From Opisthorchis felineus (Eukaryota; Platyhelminthes; Trematoda; Opisthorchiida; Opisthorchiidae), in the NCBI GenBank assembly GCA_004794785.1, contig SJOL01008492.1, forward strand, positions 923,361 to 987,360: DNA of 64,000 nt. The letters are read 5' to 3'. Positions 26,891 through 38,915 of the stretch are shown piece after piece. The notes below the pieces were generated by a model, which had not been told where the DNA came from, searched no databases, and saw only the letters and a list, made by a program, of their open reading frames with translations. The position numbers and the translations under genes are program-made. Numbering within the stretch: the stretch's first letter is position 1; each line of letters opens with the position of its first letter.

Positions 26891-29733
26891 GAGTGAAGTA
26901 TCCTATGCTTCACTGGCTCTTCCCAGCAACAAAATTAAAGTGGTTAAAACAATTAGTTACTGGTGGAAGTTAGCTGAATTGTATGTTTTTGGCTGGTCAG
27001 ACACTCCCAATATACTCTCAATATACTCTACTATATCCACGTCTACATATGGAGTTTCAGATGTTCTTTTCAGAGGCCCTGACCTGGATCAGTTTATTTA
27101 CGTAGAACTTACCTAACTGAGCCCAATAAAGTCGCTGAGATGTTAGACAACTGGAACAAACTCAGGTCTATCAAATGCCCTTCTTGGAGCACACCAATAT
27201 GGATAGTAATGAAGTGTACTTCGCTATCTTGGTTACTGGTCCAAATGAAAGAAGATGCGGCGCTTTTTTAGTACATCCAGTTGAATAATATTATACATGA
27301 ATCAGGTGAAATTCAGCTGGGCCAACTGTCAGCACCAACTTAATTCGTAAATGAGTGCCTGTCACAGTATACGTGCAAGTCGGTGGTCAAGAATGAAATT
27401 AGCTTGATGGAAAGTCGGACCTGAGGCCCAGTTATTTGAGTTCCACGATGCGCAAAACCAGCCGCAGACCGCCTAGAGTTTTCATCGGCTTCAAGAATTG
27501 TGTCAAAAGTCACTTGGTTATTATCTGCTTGATGTATATAGGATAGATGGATGACCGATTGACGTTCCCTCTTTTCACCGGAGTTTTCTATCTCGGATAG
27601 GGGCTGCCTCAGACTTTACAAACAGAGATATCCAATTTTGTTAAATCTTCCAGCTCGTTTGAACTTTAATAGTCGGTTCACGGGTTAGTTGTTGTCCTCT
27701 GAAAGTGCAAAATTTATATTTAAATTGTGATCGATTCGGTGGAAGAAGGCTCTGAATTATCTTTGCCCAACCATCTCCATATTTATCCAATTCTTAAACT
27801 TTTCTTTGCATGCTATTACCATGGCATGATATCTTTGTCCGCTAGTGCCCAAGTTAGCGCAACAGTAAACGAAGTTGGATTACTTTTCTTCCATTAGATA
27901 TTTGTGCACAGTCGAGGGAATCAACCACTGAAAGTTGGCACGACAGCTGAATCTAAATGGCAGTAGTGTCCGTCATCTTGATCACCTTTGCTTGGTGGCG
28001 CGTTGTTGTGGGACTGACCGGCATGTACAAACAATCTCTCTTCCAGCTGACTGTAGTCCATGAGCAACAAAAAGTCAGGCATCCAAGCACAGCAAGAACA
28101 AAATCCAAAACAAGTTATTTAGTCAAATTCGTGCGACCACAGCGTTTTTTACTGGCCTATGCAATCTTGTTGCAAGAGTATCGTTAGTTGTCTTCTCCGG
28201 TGAGCAGTTGGCTTCGATAGAGGGGAGTGTGTTAGTGTGAATTCTACTGCCATTCTACCAATCACCCACTGATGGAAGCCAAAAACATATTTCTAATCAC
28301 TTTGGCTTCTAATGAACTACTTTCTGATTTTGTCACGTTCGCGCGTACTCCAGATAAAATCTTAATAGAGCCATTTTATTTTCTATTATGTTCACAGCTC
28401 CCTTTCCAAATTGCTGCTGACTGTAATACACAAACCATGTGGTGCACGTCTTATCTGGTCTGAACTATCGTTTTCTGAGGAAAAAGGGATAGTCACACTG
28501 TTTACGTTATAGACTTCGGGTGAATTAGGATTTGGTTCTGATCTAAAAAACTAACATTTTCTTTATTCTCTGCCCAAAAAATCAAAATTAGCGTTCCTAA
28601 TGGACTCCGATTCAAAGGGTTGTGAGTTGCTAAACGAATTATCACTAGGATGGAATCGAAAGTGATCATCAGCAAGCTGAATATCCCGATATCGGCTACA
28701 TGAGGTCGGCCGAGTGACTTGAAATGCTGCGTTACAGAATATCGTACTTCAGTTAAGCCACTTGGAAGTATGGGTTGCCGAAAGTTACTGAGCGCGTTGA
28801 TTTGTGTCTGCTTTTTGCTTGTCGCTAAGGATGATGATGAAAACGCCTAAAGACGTACAACGTCGTTGAAACGCCGTCGGATGAAGCCGTGTCAGACGTT
28901 TCTCTAATTTCGCTGTAGTTTTGCTTTGTTTGTAGGATTGTGAAAGCCACGATCCCCTAAGTACTAAGATAGTTTTATCTGTACTCTTCTAGAACGTGAC
29001 TGATCGCCTGGACTCATACAATACTGCACAACACATAATTCTGCCCCATATTTTTCTTCCTCCTGAGAGCCCGGCTACTTGACCGCCGCTGAGAAGCTTT
29101 AAAATATAGCTGCTCCCACTGTAGAAAGCTTCCAAATCAACCTACATTGAAATGAAGGTTGTGGATGCCCACGGTGCGGATAAACTCTGTCCTGGTCTGT
29201 ACATCCTTTTTAAAATAAACGCTTTCGTGAAGGACGCAACTTTCCGTAAATATGGTGTGATTACCTGTTCAGTCAGTATTCGCCACCCGCAAACGTTACT
29301 CACATGCTGTTAATCAACTTCTCCAGGTAATCAGAAGCTGCTCATGGCACATTTGACCAGGCCTAATGGTCTATATTTTAAACCTGGGTTTTGGAAGTGA
29401 CCGTTACGCAAGGACGTTAATAATCCATTGAAAAAAACAGGGTAAAACCGAACATCAACATACTAACTATCGAATGCAAATAGCCCAGGACAGAATTCGG
29501 CCAGCCTGCCAATCAAGTATACACACTACGTTCGTGTAACATAGAGATGAAATGGTAGATTTTAGGCGAAAGTTAACCTGAATAAATGTGGTGCACCTGC
29601 ATTCCAGTGAGAACAATTTTAAATGAAACTGGACGATAGCATCATGCGTTATGTGAGCAAAAATTGGTGAGTTTTCTTACTATTAAGCAGTCCTGTTTTG
29701 AGGAAAACCTTGCAAAAAGATACAAACTATCAC
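26891..29733. other. Gene-poor stretch
   Basis: It holds a small direct duplication at 27008-27030 (two copies of CAATATACTCT). At 28706-28722 a GGCCGAGTGACTTGA string resembles a tRNA box A but has no matching box B. No gene recognised. Confidence 0.4.
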
Positions 29734-29772
29734 TGGAGATTTCGTCTGCCTTTTAAGCCAATCTATGCTATC
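29734..29772 (-). repeat. Isolated fragment matching the 3' tail of family A
   Basis: This 39-base stretch aligns with 26652-26690, the tail of the minus-strand family A copy: GAGATTTC is shared at the start and AAGCCAATCTATGCTA at the end. The rest of the element is not clearly recognisable to the right, so this is a truncated or heavily decayed copy, or an independent element sharing the tail. Confidence 0.5.
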
Positions 29773-29949
29773 CATTAAAAATTACCAAATCTCCCAACCC
29801 CACTATCACTCAGTGAGTAACTCAGAAGAAGTAAAATTTCACAAGCTGAACAGAAATTCCATCTTAAAAGTCGTCACTCGTAGAGCTAGTCAAAACGTGA
29901 CCACGTGATATCGTTTTCGTGATTAAAGGATGAGTGGGGATTCGTCTTG

Positions 29950-30146
29950 TCTAAGTGGGAGCTATTCAAACTACTGATTAGCCACTCGTGGCAAAACGTC
30001 TAAGTGTTCAACCACTGCCCGGAAGGTTGCGGGTTCGAAGCAAACTGAAGCTTCGTGATATGCGCACAGCTGATGATTCCTAACAAGGGTGAACCAACTC
30101 TAAGGTGCTTCTCGGCTTTTCAACATTGAGTGGTTTCTTTGATAAG
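29950..30146 (+). repeat. Family A tRNA-derived SINE, plus copy
   Basis: A near full-length copy. It starts with CTAAGTGGGAGCTA, carries the block GCCACTCGTGG, box B as GGTTCGAAGC in the context GGAAGGTTGCGG, then CTTCGTGATATGCGCAC, GCTGATGATTCC and CTTCTCGGCTTTTCA. Its box A region is mutated. Confidence 0.75.
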
Positions 30147-30560
30147 ATGGAATCTCTAAAGAAACTTACCAATTCTCCTTATGTTACCTCAAGACAAATG
30201 TTAACCGGAAAAATAGCTCAGAAGGGCCTAGAAAACCCTGGTTTAAGCCAATGATTTTAGCTTCAGTACTCGTACACCACGCTGCGAAAGTTAATATGGT
30301 ATTTAGTTTCTTAGACTGTCCTCTAAACAAAAGAAATGCCGTAATCCACAGAGTATCAGCCTGGCGTTTCACAGAAGGACGGTGGAGAAGGCCGTTTATG
30401 GTAGCTGTTTTGTAGTTCAAACTATTCGGTGCTGGTACGAATGACGGGTGCACCGTCTCTAACCATACTTTATTAAGGGAGTATTAGTAGTCCGAAAAAT
30501 ACGCGAACTGCTAAACTTGGCTGAGTTCAGCTAATCCCACCTAATATGTTGCTATTGATG
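30147..30560. other. Short gap without recognised gene
   Basis: A minus-strand frame of 89 codons at 30184-30453 has no recognised product. Confidence 0.35.
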
Positions 30561-30700
30561 ACCTGGTTGGATGGCCTGCTGCACTGATTCTGCTGCAGTT
30601 TTTAGCGTCCGATAGCTGCCTCTCGTTAGGCAGCTAATAAAGTATTGTGATCACATTACTTTACATTACTTTATTACATTACATTACTTTGTTACGCCTC
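30561..30700 (+). repeat. Probable 3' end of a retroelement: hairpin, AATAAA and tandem tail
   Basis: A perfect 8-bp stem, AGCTGCCT (30614-30621) and AGGCAGCT (30628-30635) with a six-base loop, is followed directly by AATAAA at 30636-30641. Then comes a tail of imperfect ATTACTTT/ACATT units up to about 30697. Non-LTR retrotransposons and SINEs often end in a hairpin and a short tandem tail, which is the reason for the call. No coding part of such an element was recognised upstream, so it would be strongly 5' truncated. Confidence 0.45.
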
Positions 30701-33700
30701 AAAGTCCAAAAATATTTTACTGCAAGGATGTGTTGGTGGTGTCACGGCGAGCAACCCGACAAACTGTGGCTTTTGCCACACAAGTGCATCCGATCTTATT
30801 CTATAATATACGATTACTGAGAACGACTTTAGACAAAGGAACTAATGTAACGACAACAGGGAACATAAATTTTCTCCTTAACTGTTCGGGTCATTGTTGG
30901 GGGTGCATTTGTCCTGTGCCTCTGCTGACGGATCGGGCGGCTTAATCAACTTTTTCCATTTGTCACGTCAAGCTGGTAGTACTGTGGAATCATATAATCT
31001 GCGAATCAGGTTTGTTACCTGATGTGGTCCATAATACTCTTGGGTCCTCTTTTGTTTGCGAATTACGGAGATAAACGTAGAGCAGCAGATTGGGCACTTG
31101 TTACGTTTTTTTTAATCGTACTGGCCTGGCTTAGAGTTATCCTAGAAAATGCAGAAACGGGAGTAACCAAGGGTCCTGAGCACTACCGCCATATGTATTC
31201 GGGGGAATCACCAGACTCATACAATCAGTCTTTCTCTTACCTGTGCTGGGCGACTAAAGAAAATTTGCCGCATTATTGTGGTAACGCCATACAATGAAAG
31301 TACCAACTCTTGTGTAATCCCAAATGCACGTTACCTGTCTCACAGAAGCTGAAGGAGTTTCTCTGAGCTTCGTTTCTAGTCATGGGCTACAACTGGCATC
31401 CTGGATCCAAAAGTTTTCTGTGAGTAATGGGAAGTAAGCTGTTTCTACACCCTGGAAGCAAAAGTGACACAGCCAACTTAGTAGGAGGATCCGTAATCAG
31501 TAGCTCAGAGATGTCACAAGATAAGCGAAACACAGTCACATGCATACCACTATGGTTACTTTACGGGAGAACCAGAGGAATTTGTCGGATAATGGTTAAC
31601 CGCGTAATGAGGCCGATCGGTTGGGATGATCTTAGTTGAGGGCTGCATTTTCAGAACAGGTGACAGTATACAAGGCCCTAAAGTAGCTGCTGCCGCTGTA
31701 GACTTACTGTACTGGTATGTCGAGCAGCGACAGTCAACCTTGTTACCAAGAAGAATGACGTGACGGCGTCCCATAAGCAATAGCTAGAGATATGTTTGCC
31801 ACTTGTAATATTTCGGTAGCCACTTAAAATGTCAAACTGGAAAGTTGTCAGTGGGAGTGTCAGTAGCCCATGCTAGCGTAAGGGTAAACCGTAGTAACTC
31901 TGGGGACTCGTCGTGCTAAATCACGCCACTTCATCAGATGGCCATCAATGGCATAGATTTAATGAGAGTAATTTGTACACCAGACTCTACATGTGTATCC
32001 CCTCATGATCGCTGACGTACGTGTGGGTGATAATTACCGAAGTAAAACAAACGGTTGAATCTTTTTAGTGGATTGTCGGCGTAGTGAAATCCAACGGTGA
32101 CGCGGCACACCATCCAGAAACCTGCAACAATTTTATATTGTCACACCTTGTGTACCAACCTCAGCAACCAGAGGCACGTGAATTTCGAATTTGTGATATC
32201 CAACCGAAAAACCCAATGCACGCGCCCCACACTCCTGTTTTACTAAGCGCTTGTATTAGCACACTCACTGGTCCATGCATGCTACCTAAGTTAAGCTGCA
32301 TGAATTGTCCATTGTTCTGGTTCTATGAGAAGTTAAATTTGTACGTATATTTTGCCCGCAACAGAAGTTGAATGGAGCAGTTTCGCCACACATAGGGTTC
32401 ACGAGCAGATATTCGAAATCTCAATCAGTATGTGCTTCAAGGGGATAAATCACATCCAATTGTTCGAAAAGATTATTTCTGGCCCAAGCGCTCAGTGATT
32501 TTCCTGTTGCTGGATGTGTGGTTATGTCCTTATTAACTTCTTAAATTTTTTTCCAAATTTTCCAAGCTAGCAGGACCAGTAAGTTCCAACTAACCCTTCA
32601 GGGTTGTTGATATTATTGATCCAATTGACAAACCTTTTGTCACGCCTAGCCTCCGAGAAGGAAAAGAGATACATTCATGGTGGATGTACTAGTCAACTGA
32701 TGCTAATAATGGTGAACATAGCACTCAAGTTTTTACACGCCTGTATGGCCACCGAGTCCTTCACCAAAACCAGGTTTACCCAATAAGTCTAGTGATATTA
32801 ATAAGATTCTTTAACATAAGACGGAGGACAAAAAGCAGCCAGATTAGTTATACGAACTGTTTATGGTTTACGACCGACAACTACAGCGATGATAATGACG
32901 TCCAACTTAAGTTGCAGATACGTGGGCTGTTGGGAACAGATACAGTGTTTGTTCAGGGGCGAAAATAGATCATATACAAGATGCTCTCTTCCACCTGTAA
33001 CCCGGGAATATCATTTTGGCCAAGTGTGCGAGATCACGACTTAACTGTTCTCCATTACTGTCCATGAACGGTAATTAGTATTGGAGCATTCAGTAGTGCG
33101 ACCTTAGTAGAATGAATAAGTCAGGTGTCTTCGTGCCGAATTTATGAGAACAACCCTCTTGGCATAACTGTCTGTGAGCATACCTAGCTTTAAAACTATG
33201 ACAGACAGTTGCCTGACATAGAAACCATCAGCTTTATAGACACTTCAGATGACGAGCTAAACAGGCATTTGACAATGCTTCTTTACCCTATTTCAGACCC
33301 TGCTTGAATAGATTTTTTACCCTGACGGACGGTATTTCTCCGTTTTTTTATATTTCATCACCTCAGTGGTGCTCGTACATCCAAGCTATTGCTTTCAATA
33401 CATGGCTCCCCTCCTAATCTCCCCACTTAAAAGTCACTGACAACCCTTCGCTTACGCATCAATGATATCGACTCCCCCTCCAATGAGCAGCTACCTACCC
33501 CACCTCCCCAAATCATTGGTGAACGAAAATGTGGTAGTTATAACCACTGTACGACAAGTACGCGGTTCTTACAGCTGATAATGATGACGGTGATGAATGA
33601 ATTTGACTGTATTTACTGTGTACGTACCCACCTCCTTAGCGCATTCCACTGTCTAGGATCATTTGCAAAGGATCGTCGGTTGAATGTCCTGGGGCGATAT

Positions 33701-35126
33701 GCTGCTAATCTCATGTGACAAGAATGTTGTCGTAGACCACTCTATCAGCCATGTCCTAGGCAGGTTTGACTTAGGACAAAGGTGTGTGAGGATAAACAGT
33801 TTCGTCAATTTCGCTGCATAGAACCACTCAGTCGATACCAGTCGACGCTTCTAGCAATCTACACAACAGTTGCTAACGTGGTATTTGGATGGCAACCACA
33901 GCCAATAAAATTGGCTATACTGTTATGCGATCTCTATGCGTTAGCGGTAGAGGAGTTTTGGTCGTATAGAGGTGCTGAAACGGGATAGGAACATACCCTT
34001 GTATAAACGTGAGTTAAACTCAAACTGACTAGGTGACAAAAGACGTCAACACTTTAAACTCATGATGAGATTCAAATCAGGCTGTTCAACAGTATAACAA
34101 CATATTTGATAGCTAACTACTTGCTCTACCCTGAGCATAATTTGGTCTAAGTTGATTATCTATGATCTGTATTTAAGGCATGCATTCAATAGGGCTCAAA
34201 CGATTGTTTTGATCACACCATGCGGCGACACTAGTGATGGATTTCGAACGAAAGGGTATACCCCTCTCAACTTGCATTACAGGAGCACCTCAGAAGAGAT
34301 TTTAGATTGCGACTTCTTCACCAAGCCTGTAAACAGCAACCGCACTTCATAATGGTTTAATGAAGCTACAAAAATATGAAAAAACTCCTGTAATGTTGAT
34401 GACCTGGCTGAACTCTTCTACTTACTTATTGTTGCTTTTGACGAAACCCGGCTCATACAACTGCTTTTTCGCATTAAAACTAAGGAGTTGATAGCAACCA
34501 ACACAACCAATCACTTCAGTCTTCAGACGATAAACTTACAAATCTCGATAAGGGGGCCTTATATCGCTAAGTGTAAGCCTCCTAGTCAAACAGTGATTGC
34601 TTCCGTTGTCACTCCCTTTGGAAATTGAAAATCTGCACCAGAGGGTGACATTCACTCCCAGGAGTATATCATTTTCCTTCCCACAGTTTTGCAACACTAA
34701 CATTTTATCTGCTCTTATCGGGTGGAACAACCCGGTACTTTCGAGTGAGACATCTTGTTTTATTTTGTTTTAGTCCCTAAGAAAGGTGGCAGAATAATAT
34801 AAAAAACCTGTCGGGTAATGCGTCTCGTAAACGTTCCGGTAACAGTTTTGCTTCTGTACTCCTCAAAAGACCTTTGAAATTACTAGACACTCGTACGTTA
34901 TCCAGTCGAGGAGGTTTCTATGTCTGGGGAAGCGGTGTGGATCTGATATGTATCTGACTCCGATCTTTCAAAGGTTGAGCCAAAGTGCACCAGCAGACCT
35001 GCTTCATTGAATTTCGTGGACCCCATCCGCAGTGCGTGATTATGGGTTATCCGCCTTGCGGAAGTTGTACGAGCCATGCTCCTTGCTTCCATAAGTGCTT
35101 ACTACCAGTGAGTGAAGGCTGGAGTC
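30701..35126. other. Gene-poor stretch
   Basis: No repeat family member recognised. A minus-strand frame of 64 codons at 34898-35092 lies just downstream of the candidate two-exon locus, but no phase-compatible junction joining them was found. Plus-strand frames at 31022-31297, 32084-32371 and 34152-34352 are unassigned. Confidence 0.35.
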
Positions 35127-35519
35127 CTAGTTTACGACGGAGGCCTCCGAGTTAGATCTCGCCTCAGTTTTGAAACAACTATGCTCTTTATCTTCAATGT
35201 TATTCAACTTGGCAGTTGATTGGGTGATGTGACTGGCACTAGAGGGATACTGTGACTTCCAACCGAGTCCACACATTGAAACCGCAGCTTTTGAATGTGT
35301 TTTATGGCAATTCCTACTCGGCGAAAGCAAAGGAGATCTACGAAGTTTTCTTGACTGAAGCACTTACCACTTAGAGTCCACTGGATTTACGATCAACACC
35401 AGACGAAGTTTCCTTTGCACAAGTAAGTGCAGAATACGAGTTGATGGAATTGAGCACGTTACTGCATTTTCATAGTTTGGGTAGACCATTCTGCGAAACG
35501 GGCAAGATTGCTCTTCCTG
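35127..35519 (-). CDS. Candidate two-exon gene fragment, product unknown
   Basis: On the minus strand a pyrimidine-rich tract ending in TATCAG precedes an exon (35519-35368, 152 nt) that is open in only one frame and ends at a consensus donor, GTAAGT. A 54-nt intron (35367-35314) follows, with a pyrimidine-rich tract ending in GAGTAG. The second exon (35313-35127) continues in the phase set by the first and ends at TAG. The joined peptide is about 112 residues. The first exon has a hydrophobic, basic middle (LHLLVQRKLRLVLIV); the second is rich in Ser, Lys and Asn with three Cys. No domain was recognised, and neither the 5' end nor a poly-A signal was found. The stop could be real or the gene may continue. 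Agreement of splice signals and phase makes this the best coding candidate here, but chance is not excluded. Confidence 0.35.
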
Positions 35520-37564
35520 CTGATACAGGAAGGTACAACTTTGTGCAACTTATGAATACCCTATGCAGAAGAATTGAAGCTGGCCTACATGTGTATTCAA
35601 AGTAACAAACGTCCAATATTTACCTATGGTTGGTCGATACTTGCGCAAGATATGAGCTAGTCCAAGAATTTTGTCCGTTGTTGTCTAAGAAGCATTCGGA
35701 ACATTCGGAACCTGATAAAATATCAAACTCGGTGGTTGGAGAGTATCCCGCGTCTCGGTGTACTGCTGTAGCAGCGATGAACTCAGTGGGTGAGACACGA
35801 TGGCCGAAATCCAGGAAGCGAGCTTTGTAAACTTACACCAGTTCGGAGGTAACACCGTTATCTTGCGGAGCAGCTGAGAAACTAGGCCGACACCGTCAAG
35901 TGAGATTTTGGGGAGGGGGTCGGCAATCGGGAGCGGATCTTAGTCTATTGGGAGCTAGTTTTTACTCGTGGACAGCAACAGTATCTCCCCTGAACTAGGC
36001 GACCAGGAAGTACGCTGCTCACAGCACTACTGTATTGCTGCTGATTCCTCAGAAACATCTGTTCTTTCGCATCCTTACTTTCAGTTGCCTAAGATGCAGG
36101 CGGTCGACATGCTAATAAGAATGCATTTTCGTTTCTGCCTCATACTTATTCTAAAACTTGTATTTTAGTTCCTCCATCCCAGCACCATCTTCATATAAAT
36201 ATTGACATTCGTTGAGATGCAGTAAGAAGTTATACACCACCAATAGGAAGACCTAATATTACTTTTAACTGAACATCTTCGAGCATCAACCCGACACCCA
36301 ATACTAACAGCTCAAGCTAGATCACAGTCTACATTTTTTGATCATCATTAAAACTTAATGAACAAGCTACTCATGCCCAGGAAATGAACAGTTCCAAAAT
36401 CGACGTTTGTTACCCTTCGAAGACGAACATTGAAGACATCCATATATAAGCCATATGTCATCCACTATTTAGTGTTGGCACCAAAAATAATCGCTTACAT
36501 TCATCCTGGCACCCCCAGATTACAGCTACTGAACAATAAAACCTGGGCTCACAGTCGGTGGCAGCTTAATCAGATCGTGTCAACTGAATCAAAGTTAAAC
36601 CCTAATTTTGTGTGGTAGAACTCAGGGGCGCGTTCACATTAGTCAGGATAAATCCAGAATATTGATAAATGTCTATGTGCCATCGCAACACATTCACCAA
36701 CTGGCGGCTATCGAGGCAATATGAAAGGCGAATTCTATCATGAGCTCAAGGGGTTCTTTTGATCAACACGAAGAAAAGATGCAGCGCTAGCTGCAAATGT
36801 AAGACCTGAGGATGGCAGATCACAGGCGGACGAACGCAACCTTGTGTGTCGATATCCGTTCGGAGTCCGACGTAAAGACAGTGTCGAAGGCCTACTTCAA
36901 GTGTCTACCGGAAGTCAACTATTCTTCACAAAAGTGTGGACTGGCGTCCTCCTTCTACGCAACACTAGAGACAAACGTTTGGTTTTAGATGCCACGGTTG
37001 TACGTCACAGTGTATATCCTGCTGAAACAATGACATGGACTCTGGAGATGCCTTATAGTGTTTTGGATGGCGCCACGCACTCCGTGTGCAGGCTTAGCAA
37101 GGAAAACAAAAATGAAGGCAATACATAACTACCTGACCAGGCTCGATCGTACACCTGCTAGCCCCTTTACCGAGGACACTATGAACCATTTGTCACACAT
37201 CCTGGACGCGCTACATTCAACAAGTGCCAGAGTATGTGGCTCCACCAATCTTCAAGACGATAAACGTTGGATACCTGTCCTTTCAGTGGACCTTGGCAAC
37301 GCCGGAAGGATACCTCCTGTTGCTCACGACAACCAGTGGATGCAGGGGCAAATTATTCTGGAATGTAGCACATCCCTCAAACTAGAGCGAGATTTCCAGT
37401 GGCCCCAACGTGCATCGGAATGTGCACCTCCAGTAGTTTGTAAATATGCGCAAATCCTTCCGCTCGTCTTGATGACTCGTCCAAAATGACCAGGGAAGAA
37501 AATGGCGAACACTTGACCTCGTAATGTGAATGCCGTGATTGAAGTATGAGTGCTGTCAAACCCT
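35520..37564. other. Frame-rich patch without recognised product
   Basis: Plus-strand frames at 35630-35830 (66 codons), 36844-37128 (94 codons) and 37058-37489 (143 codons) lie close together. The 143-codon frame has a region (about 37150-37280) that faintly recalls the spacing of an integrase core of Gypsy-type elements, but catalytic residues could not be aligned, so this is not claimed. It could be a decayed retroelement or chance. Confidence 0.2.
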
Positions 37565-37765
37565 GTATAAATGGGAGGTACTCACACTGCTGATCAGCTG
37601 CTCTTGACCGAACGGTTTACTTTTCAACTAATGGTCGGAAGGTTGAATTTTAAAGTCTCTCTTTAGGTTTGTTAGATGGGCAGTGCCGAAGATCCTTAAC
37701 AAGAATGAAAAAGCTATGCAATGCTTCTCGGCTTTTCCGCATGCACTGACTTCATATACAAGACG
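37565..37765 (+). repeat. Family A tRNA-derived SINE, plus copy
   Basis: It shows the family blocks AATGGGAGGTACTC, CTGATCAGCTGCTC, GACCGAACGGTTTAC (box A region), GTCGGAAGGTTG, then a mutated box B, AAGATCCTTAACAAG, and TGCTTCTCGGCTTTTC with the tail CACTGACTTCATAT. Confidence 0.7.
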
Positions 37766-38724
37766 AAGGCCCACTTGTGAAGTCAAAATGTTCCCATATT
37801 ATCAACAAAAATGGTAAACCAATCAAGACGGAACGAACAATGAGCCAAGTACTTCGAAGGTTAACCAAACTTTTCAGGTCAGTAATTCACCAGAATTGAT
37901 GAACACGGACCCGATCTCTGCACAGCGTTCAGCGATTAAAGCTGTGCACTGCACGCTACTGGACAAACTCACTCCCGTCTTATTCAATGTTCCACGGACT
38001 GACTGTATTTCCAGGGCAAACTTGCTGCAGTGGAAAATTCCATCCGACTGGGTTTCTGCCACCCTAAGCCTCCTTAGTAAGGGGGTCCGTGTTTTGAGCA
38101 CTGCAACAATAGCAGAATAAGCTTGGTAAACGCTGTCTTCTAACTGTCCGAAGGTTCTACTCTTCGGCTATTGGTCCATGCCCTCGAAAAGCACCTCTGT
38201 AAAGAACGTGCTAGATTACGAGCCGAACGAGACTGCCTCACACACACCCTACAACATCGATTGCAACTACACTACGAAAACCGAACACTGAACATTCTGA
38301 CCTTTCCTAGTATAAGATGTCTGTTTGGTGAAGATTGCGGTGTCACAAAAGCTTATTCGTATTCTGAATGCTGTTCAACTCCACGTGTATGAACAAGTAC
38401 TGGTCTACTATGAAGATTTTACGCGCTTTGACATTTCACGTGGTGAAGGAAAGGGATACATATCATTTAATATCCCATTCAACTTTAACGTGGGCATATT
38501 TTGAGGAAATAACTACCACCAAGTTGAGCAGTGAGGTAACTGCTTTCGAGGAAACCGCTCAGAGGCTAAGAATTGGTAAGAACATTGCCGTCATTCGCAA
38601 GTCTGTGTTTAGAAAGGAAATCGCTACTGATTCTCCTTCTGACTCACCCCAAAAATGGACAAAACGAGTTTTGGTAGTATGAGGAGATTCTGGAATTTTC
38701 GATGAAGTTTCCGTCCTGTGCCTG
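37766..38724. other. Segment between two convergent family A copies
   Basis: Three unassigned plus-strand frames (37896-38120, 38171-38392, 38368-38682) cover most of it. The middle one begins with a charged stretch rich in Glu, Arg and Leu. No product recognised. Confidence 0.25.
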
Positions 38725-38915
38725 AAGTCACTCCATGCTTAAAAGTTGAGAATCACTTTATAGCTGTTTCATCCCTATCGGGAATCAGCAGCAGCACGCG
38801 TCTAATGAAACTCCCGAGATATTCGAACCAGCAACCTTCCGGCTAGTAGTTTGAAAACCTAACCGCTTGGACACGAGCTGCCGATCAGCAATACGATTAA
38901 CTTGTACTTGGATAT
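38725..38915 (-). repeat. Family A tRNA-derived SINE, minus copy with well-kept tRNA boxes
   Basis: On the minus strand the head reads GTGTCCAAGCGGTTAGG, close to the D-arm and box A of eukaryotic tRNAs, and 30-40 bases later GCTGGTTCGAATATC, a near-perfect box B. The family body (AGACGCGTGCTGCTGCTGAT, GAAACAGCTATAAAGTGATT) follows. This copy gives the clearest evidence that family A derives from a tRNA gene. Confidence 0.75.

Noticed and set aside
28706..28800. GGCCGAGTGACTTGA as a possible tRNA gene
   Set aside because: No box B or closed cloverleaf follows at a suitable distance.
37058..37489. 143-codon plus frame compared with a Gypsy-type integrase core
   Set aside because: Only spacing and a few residues are suggestive; the catalytic Asp and Glu residues and the zinc-binding motif could not be placed.
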